Positions 58,743 to 64,000 of a DNA stretch of 64,000 bases are shown here, one piece after another. How positions within the stretch are numbered: position 1 is the first letter of the stretch; each line of letters starts with the position of its first letter. Below the pieces are notes generated by a model that saw only the letters and a program-made list of their open reading frames with translations, made no database searches and was not told where the DNA came from. The translations under genes and the position numbers were made by a program. The stretch is from Oceanicaulis sp. (GTDB taxonomy: Bacteria; Pseudomonadota; Alphaproteobacteria; Caulobacterales; Maricaulaceae). The stretch lies in NCBI GenBank assembly GCA_020832735.1, contig JAFIEB010000009.1:19456-83455 (forward strand), read 5' to 3'.

Positions 58743-59648
58743 ATGACGTCTAACAGACCGATCATCATAAAGAAGATCAAGAAGGCTGCTCACGCCCACC
58801 ATGGCGGCGCGTGGAAAGTGGCGTACGCCGACTTCGTGACCGCGATGATGGCGTTCTTCCTGATGCTCTGGCTGATCAATAACACCGAACCTGAACAGCG
58901 CCAGGGCATCGCAGACTATTTCGCCCCCGCCAGCGTCAGCCAGTCCATGTCGGGCTCCGGCGGGGTGCTGGGCGGCACCAGTTTCGGCCAGGAAGGCCCG
59001 CGCTCGTCGGGCACGGCGGCGATCGTGGACCGTCTGGCGCCGCGTCCGGCCGAGGAGCAGCTGCGCGAGCAGGAGACCTCCTCCAGCGGGTCGCGCGGCG
59101 ATGATCCTGAAGTGACCGTGGACGCGCTGGCCGGCGCCATCGCGCGGCGCGAGTCGGTGGAATTCGCCAGCGCCGAGCAGTCCCTGCGCCAGGCGCTGCA
59201 GGAAATGCCCGAACTGGCCGAGCTGTCCAATCACGTGCTGATCGAGGACACGCCTGAAGGCCTGCGCATCCAGCTGATCGACCAGGAAGGGCGCCCGATG
59301 TTCAATCCGGGCTCCATCGAGCCGAACGAGCGCGCGCGCGTGCTGCTGGCCGCCGTGGGCGAGATCGCCCAGCGCCTGCCCAACCGCATCACCGTTTCGG
59401 GCCATACCGACGCCAGCCCCAGCCCGCCAGAGGCGCCGACCAACTGGAAGCTGTCGTCTGACCGGGCCAACGCCGCGCTGCGCGTGCTGGCCGGGACCGG
59501 CATCCCCGATCACCGCATCGCGGAGGTGCGCGGACGCGCCGGCGCCGAGCCGCTCTATCCCGACGATCCCTATCTGCCGGGCAACCGGCGCCTGTCGATC
59601 ACGCTTCTGCGCGAAGCGCCTGTGATCCCGCCCGAGCATATGCGTTAG
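58743..59648 (+). CDS. motB: Flagellar motor protein MotB
   Basis: IIIKKIKKAAHAHHGGAWKVAYADFVTAMMAFFLMLWLIN plug/TM with Asp; C-terminal OmpA-like ITVSGHTDASPSP. Confidence 0.95.
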   Translation: MTSNRPIIIKKIKKAAHAHHGGAWKVAYADFVTAMMAFFLMLWLINNTEPEQRQGIADYFAPASVSQSMSGSGGVLGGTSFGQEGPRSSGTAAIVDRLAPRPAEEQLREQETSSSGSRGDDPEVTVDALAGAIARRESVEFASAEQSLRQALQEMPELAELSNHVLIEDTPEGLRIQLIDQEGRPMFNPGSIEPNERARVLLAAVGEIAQRLPNRITVSGHTDASPSPPEAPTNWKLSSDRANAALRVLAGTGIPDHRIAEVRGRAGAEPLYPDDPYLPGNRRLSITLLREAPVIPPEHMR

Positions 59649-59653
59649 GCGTG

Positions 59654-60562
59654 TCAGGACGGCGCGCCCGCCTCCAGGCGGGCTGCAAGGGCGCTCACGC
59701 TGACCAGCTCCACGCCATGGGCCGCAGCGCGCGCCTCCAGCGTTTCGAGCACGGCGAGCGTCTCGCGATAGGGATGGCCGATGGCGATGGCGTGACCGCG
59801 CGCGGCGGCGAGCGCCAGCGCCTCCTCCAGCTTCTCAGAGATGGCGTCTTCATCGCGCACCACATCCAGAAACACGTCCCGGCGCAGCGCGCTGAAGCCC
59901 GCTTCACCGGCGGCGCGGGCGGCGATGGAGCGCGGGCCGGTGAGCGAGTCCACAAACACCAGCCGGTCGTGATGGCCGGCCAGGGCGGCGAACACCCGGT
60001 CCATGGCGGCGCGGTCGGCGGTGAAACCGCTGCCCATGTGATTATTGAAGCCCGCCGCCCCGGGCACGCGCGCGAACGCCCAGCGCACCCGGGCCTCCAC
60101 AGCGTGCGCGTCATGGCTGCGGCTGAGCGCCCAGGGTCCGGGATCATCCAGCCCGCCCGGCTCCATGGGCAGGTGCACGAACACCTCGCGCCCCGCCTCG
60201 CCGGCCGCGCGCGCCAGCTCCGGCGCGCCCAGCGCATAGGGGAGGATGGCCAGCGTCACCGGGCGGTCCATGAGCCGCTCCGCCGCCGCGCGGTCAATCC
60301 CCACATCATCAATGATCACCGCCAGCATGGCGCGCGCCGGCGCAAGCGTTGTGGCCGGCGGTTCGGCTGGTTCACTCAGCGCATCATGGGCGGGCGCGGC
60401 GGACTGTGCAGTCTGCAAGGGCTCGATCGGCGGGGCAGGGGGCGGCGCTTCGTGTGCAGGCGCAGCGCGTTCACCGGCGCTGAACGCCAGCAAAGCCGCC
60501 GCCATCAGGGCCGCGCCAATCGCGGCGCCCAGATGCGGCGCATAGGCTGAACACCGGATCAT
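59654..60562 (-). CDS. Divergent polysaccharide deacetylase family protein
   Basis: LAVIIDDVGIDRAAAERLMDRPVTLAILPYA...NNHMGSGFTADRAAMDRVFAAL...AIAIGHPYRETLAVLE. Confidence 0.88.
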   Translation of the reverse strand: MIRCSAYAPHLGAAIGAALMAAALLAFSAGERAAPAHEAPPPAPPIEPLQTAQSAAPAHDALSEPAEPPATTLAPARAMLAVIIDDVGIDRAAAERLMDRPVTLAILPYALGAPELARAAGEAGREVFVHLPMEPGGLDDPGPWALSRSHDAHAVEARVRWAFARVPGAAGFNNHMGSGFTADRAAMDRVFAALAGHHDRLVFVDSLTGPRSIAARAAGEAGFSALRRDVFLDVVRDEDAISEKLEEALALAAARGHAIAIGHPYRETLAVLETLEARAAAHGVELVSVSALAARLEAGAPS

Positions 60563-60648
60563 GACTGAGCTCTACAGCGAGTCGCGGTTGGCGCACGGCG
60601 CGCGCTTGCCTAAGTTCCACCTCGCACCGGGGAGAGGATTGCGCCGCC

Positions 60649-61233
60649 ATGCTGCTGATCATCGACAATTACGACAGCTTCACCTTCAACCTGGTGCACT
60701 ATTTCGAGGAGCTGGGCGCGCGCACCCATGTCATCCGCAATGACGTGATGAGCGCCGCCGACGCGCTGGCGCTGGGGCCGCGCGCCGTGGTGCTGAGTCC
60801 CGGCCCGTGCGATCCAGATAAGGCGGGCATTTGTCTCGAACTTATCGCGTCTGCGCCCGCCGATCTGCCGATCCTGGGCGTTTGCCTTGGCCATCAGGCC
60901 ATCGGCCAGGTGTTTGGCGGCAAGGTCGTCCAGGCGCGCGCCATCATGCACGGCAAGACCAGCGCGATCAGCCATGACGGCACAGGCGTGTTCGCCGGGC
61001 TGCCTTCGCCCTTCACCGCCACGCGCTATCACTCGCTGGCGGTGGCCCTGCCTGAGACCAGCCCCTTGAAAATCACCGCGCGCACAGCCGATGGCGAGAT
61101 CATGGGCCTGGCCCATGAGACGCGCCCCGTCCACGGCGTGCAATTCCACCCTGAAAGCATCGCCTCCCAGCACGGTCATGATTTGCTGGCCAATTTCCTG
61201 GCGCTGGCGGGCCTGCGCGCGGTGGCGGCCTGA
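60649..61233 (+). CDS. trpG: Anthranilate/aminodeoxychorismate synthase glutamine amidotransferase subunit
   Basis: [32 protein letters not shown]...[15 protein letters not shown]...[11 protein letters not shown]. Confidence 0.95.
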   Translation: MLLIIDNYDSFTFNLVHYFEELGARTHVIRNDVMSAADALALGPRAVVLSPGPCDPDKAGICLELIASAPADLPILGVCLGHQAIGQVFGGKVVQARAIMHGKTSAISHDGTGVFAGLPSPFTATRYHSLAVALPETSPLKITARTADGEIMGLAHETRPVHGVQFHPESIASQHGHDLLANFLALAGLRAVAA

Positions 61234-62255
61234 TGGCTGGCATGCGCGCCGCCATCGCCGCGCTGGCCGCCGGGCGGGAGCCGGACGCGGACGCAATGCG
61301 CGCGGCGTTCGACGCCCTGATGGACGGCCAGGCCGATCCGGTGGAGACCGGCGGTTTCCTGCTGGCGCTGGCGGCGGTGGGCGAAAGCCCGCAGACCCTG
61401 CGCATCGGGGCTGAAGCCATGCGCGCGCGCATGACCGGCGTGCGCGCGCCGGCCGGCGCCGTTGACACCTGCGGCACGGGCGGGGATGCGCGCGGCACCT
61501 GGAATATCTCCACCGCCGCGGCGCTGGTGGCGGCCGGGGCAGGCGCGGTCGTGGCCAAGCACGGCAATAAGGCCGCGTCCTCCAAATCGGGCTCCGCCGA
61601 GGTGCTGGCCGCGCTGGGCGTGGACCTGGCCGCCGGCCCGGCCCTGGTGGAGCGCGCGCTTGAACAGGCGGGCGTCGGCTTTCTGTTTGCGCCCGCCCAT
61701 CACGGCGCGGTGCGTCATGTGGGACCGGCGCGCAAAGTTCTGGGCGTGCGCACGGTGTTCAACCTGCTGGGGCCGTTGTCGAACCCGGCCGGCGCGCGCC
61801 GCCAGCTTCTGGGCGTGTTTGACCGTGCCTGGCTCATGCCCATGGCAGAAGCGCTGCGCGATCTGGGCGCGGAGGCTGCGCTGGTGGTCCATGGGGCGGA
61901 CGGGCTGGACGAGATCACCACCACGGGCGAAACCCATGTGGCCGAGCTCCATCCTGACGGCTCGATCTCAGAGTACGTCATCACGCCTGAAGAGGCCGGC
62001 CTGCCACGCGCGCGGCTGGAGGATCTCAAGGGCGGGGAGCCGGCTGAAAACGCCGCCGCCATCCGCACTCTGCTGGACGGCGCGCCGGGGCCATACCGCG
62101 ACATCGTGCTGATCAACGCCGCCGCCGCCCTGCGCCTGGCCGGGCTGGCCGGCGACCTGCGCGAGGGCGTGGCGCTGGCCGCCGCCACCATTGATGACGG
62201 GCGCGCGCGCAAGGCGCTGGAGCGCCTGGCCGCCATCAGCCGGGGAGAGCCATGA
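61233..62255 (+). CDS. trpD: Anthranilate phosphoribosyltransferase
   Basis: [54 protein letters not shown]. Confidence 0.96.
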   Translation: MAGMRAAIAALAAGREPDADAMRAAFDALMDGQADPVETGGFLLALAAVGESPQTLRIGAEAMRARMTGVRAPAGAVDTCGTGGDARGTWNISTAAALVAAGAGAVVAKHGNKAASSKSGSAEVLAALGVDLAAGPALVERALEQAGVGFLFAPAHHGAVRHVGPARKVLGVRTVFNLLGPLSNPAGARRQLLGVFDRAWLMPMAEALRDLGAEAALVVHGADGLDEITTTGETHVAELHPDGSISEYVITPEEAGLPRARLEDLKGGEPAENAAAIRTLLDGAPGPYRDIVLINAAAALRLAGLAGDLREGVALAAATIDDGRARKALERLAAISRGEP

Positions 62256-63043
62256 GCGACGCTCTCAAGCGTATCGAGGCCTACAAGCGCGAGGAGATCG
62301 CCGCGCGAAAATCCGCCTTGCCCGCGGCCGAGCTGGACGCGCGCGTGCGCGCTGCGCCAGCCCCGCGCGGATTCCTGGCGCAGCTGGAAAGCGTCAGCGC
62401 GCGCGACGGTCTGGCGCTGATCGCCGAGGTGAAGAAGGCGAGCCCCTCCAAAGGCCTGATCCGCGCCGATTTCGATCCGCCCGCCCTGGCGCGCGCCTAT
62501 CAGGAGGGCGGCGCGGCGTGCCTGTCCGTGCTCACCGACGCGCCGAGCTTTCAGGGCCATGAGGATTATCTCGTCGCCGCGCGCGCGGCGGTCGACCTGC
62601 CCGTCCTGCGTAAGGATTTTCTCTACGATCCCTGGCAGGCCGCCGAATCGCGCGCCCTGGGCGCCGACGCTGTTCTGGTGATTCTCGCCGCAGTGGACGA
62701 TTCGCTCGCCCGCGAGCTGATCGAGGCGGCGTTCGCGCTGGGCATGGACGCGCTGGTGGAGGTCCATGATGCAGACGAGATGGCGCGCGCCCTGGCCCTG
62801 CCGTCGCGCCTGATCGGGGTCAATAACCGCAATCTGCGCACATTCGAGACCGCGCTGGACACCTTCGAATCCCTCGCCCCCATGGCCGGTCCGGAGATAG
62901 TGCTGGTGGCCGAAAGCGGGATATTCACCCGCGCCGACGCCCAGCGCATGCAGGACGCGCGCGCCCGCGCTCTCCTGGTAGGCGAAAGCCTGATGCGCCG
63001 GAACGATGTCGCCGCCGCTGCCCGCGCCCTGATGGGGGCGTGA
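62252..63043 (+). CDS. trpC: Indole-3-glycerol phosphate synthase
   Basis: [53 protein letters not shown]. Confidence 0.96.
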   Translation: MSDALKRIEAYKREEIAARKSALPAAELDARVRAAPAPRGFLAQLESVSARDGLALIAEVKKASPSKGLIRADFDPPALARAYQEGGAACLSVLTDAPSFQGHEDYLVAARAAVDLPVLRKDFLYDPWQAAESRALGADAVLVILAAVDDSLARELIEAAFALGMDALVEVHDADEMARALALPSRLIGVNNRNLRTFETALDTFESLAPMAGPEIVLVAESGIFTRADAQRMQDARARALLVGESLMRRNDVAAAARALMGA

Positions 63044-63053
63044 GCGTCTTCAC

Positions 63054-63082
63054 TTGACGTTAATCTGGAACAGGCATAGAAC
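63054..63082 (+). promoter_or_regulatory. lexA promoter with overlapping SOS box
   Basis: TTGACG (63054-63059), 17-nt spacer, TAGAAC (63077-63082); GAAC aggcata GAAC at 63068-63082 overlaps spacer and -10. Confidence 0.85.
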
Positions 63083-63125
63083 ATCATCAGGTTTTCCGGT
63101 TTTGTTCTGGCCTTGCGAGGGCGCG

Positions 63126-63791
63126 ATGCTCACCAAGAAACAACACGAGCTTTTGCTCTTCATCCACAAGCGTCTGAGCGAGGACGGCGTGTCGCCGTCA
63201 TTCGACGAGATGAAGGATGCGCTCAATCTGGCGTCCAAGTCGGGCGTGCACCGCCTGGTCAGCGCGCTGGAGGAGCGCGGCTTCATCCGCCGCCTGGCGC
63301 ACCGCGCCCGGGCGCTGGAAGTGCTCAAAATGCCCGGCAGCGCCGCGCCCCAGCCTGCGGGCAATGTGGTCGAGGCCGATTTCAGCCGCAGCCGGGATGA
63401 CCGGTCCGGCGTCGAGGTGCCGGTGCTCGGCCGCATCGCGGCGGGCGTGCCCATCGAGGCGATCCAGCACGAGGTGGACCGGCTGATCGTGCCCGCCGCC
63501 ATGATGTCCGGCGGCGAGCATTTCGCCCTCGAGGTGCGCGGCGATTCCATGATCGACGCGGGCATTCTTGAAGGCGATCTGGTGATCATCAGGCGCGCCG
63601 ACACCGCCGACACCGGCGATATCGTGGTGGCGCTGGTCCATGATCAGGAAGCCACCTTGAAGAAGCTGCGCAAGAAGGGCGGCTCGATCGCCCTGGAAGC
63701 GGCCAACCCGGCCTACGAAACCCGCATTTTCGGCCCCGGCGAGGTCAAGGTCCAGGGCCGCCTCATCGGCCTCATCCGCCGGTATCACTAG
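63126..63791 (+). CDS. lexA: SOS repressor LexA
   Basis: [66 protein letters not shown]...[16 protein letters not shown]. Confidence 0.97.
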   Translation: MLTKKQHELLLFIHKRLSEDGVSPSFDEMKDALNLASKSGVHRLVSALEERGFIRRLAHRARALEVLKMPGSAAPQPAGNVVEADFSRSRDDRSGVEVPVLGRIAAGVPIEAIQHEVDRLIVPAAMMSGGEHFALEVRGDSMIDAGILEGDLVIIRRADTADTGDIVVALVHDQEATLKKLRKKGGSIALEAANPAYETRIFGPGEVKVQGRLIGLIRRYH

Positions 63792-63887
63792 GCGCTGCTT
63801 CTTTCTCTCTCCCGAAGTGGGGGTGGGGCGCTGCTGTCAGGCGGCTGCTTAAAACTTTCAAAGCGCTCCACCATCACCCCACCCGAC

Positions 63888-63904
63888 CCGGGGCTGCGCC
63901 CCGG
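63888..63904. repeat. GC-rich palindromic element in the terminal noncoding stretch
   Basis: ccggggc-tgc-gccccgg perfect 7-bp stem, flanked by cacccgac / cccacc. Confidence 0.5.
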
Positions 63905-64000
63905 CCCACCCCCCCCCCCAAGGGGGGGGGAAGACGGGGCGGCCGTTTTTACACCCCCATGTGGGGGGGGGGGGGGGGGGGGCGCGCAGCCCGGGGGGGG
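63905..64000. other. Low-complexity poly-C/poly-G terminal sequence, probable contig-end artefact
   Basis: Runs of 11 C, 9 G and about 20 G in the last 100 nt, unlike anything else in the window. Confidence 0.7.

Noticed and set aside
63905-64000. Terminal G-runs as a G-quadruplex or telomere-like element
   Set aside because: Location at the very end of the sequence and extreme homopolymer length fit a sequencing/assembly artefact better.

Overview
A 64 kb GC-rich chromosomal segment from an alphaproteobacterium. Gene content and order (fliQ-fliR-flhB-cckA-recA-alaS, a DnaA domain IV-like protein next to a DUF6456 protein, trpG-trpD-trpC-lexA) suggest the Caulobacterales/Maricaulales/Hyphomonadaceae area. 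Most of it is core housekeeping: rpsD, tag, a SbtA/SbtB-like pair beside a multi-subunit Mrp-type antiporter operon, an Opp-type ABC transporter, apt, flagellar export genes, cckA, recA, alaS, pth, rplY, prs, a UvrD/PcrA helicase, motB, trp genes and lexA. The items I think most deserve follow-up are: (1) a CPA-type cation/proton antiporter whose C-terminus is a Bax/GH73 glucosaminidase-like domain in which the usual catalytic Glu position reads Ala (26844-28832); (2) a translationally coupled Fic + PD-(D/E)XK nuclease two-gene operon, with the nuclease gene in an AT-rich island and twin operator-like palindromes at the promoter (48852-50925); (3) a 55-bp tandem repeat that triplicates the 3' end and stop codon of oppC (22298-22444); (4) an HdaB-like DnaA domain IV paralog with a one-mismatch DnaA box and a GANTC site upstream; (5) exact GTTC-N7-GTTC type SOS boxes at recA and lexA. 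No tRNA, rRNA, CRISPR array or transposase was seen. The last ~100 bp are low-complexity poly-C/poly-G and look like a degraded contig end. All family calls come from reading the translations, with no database search.
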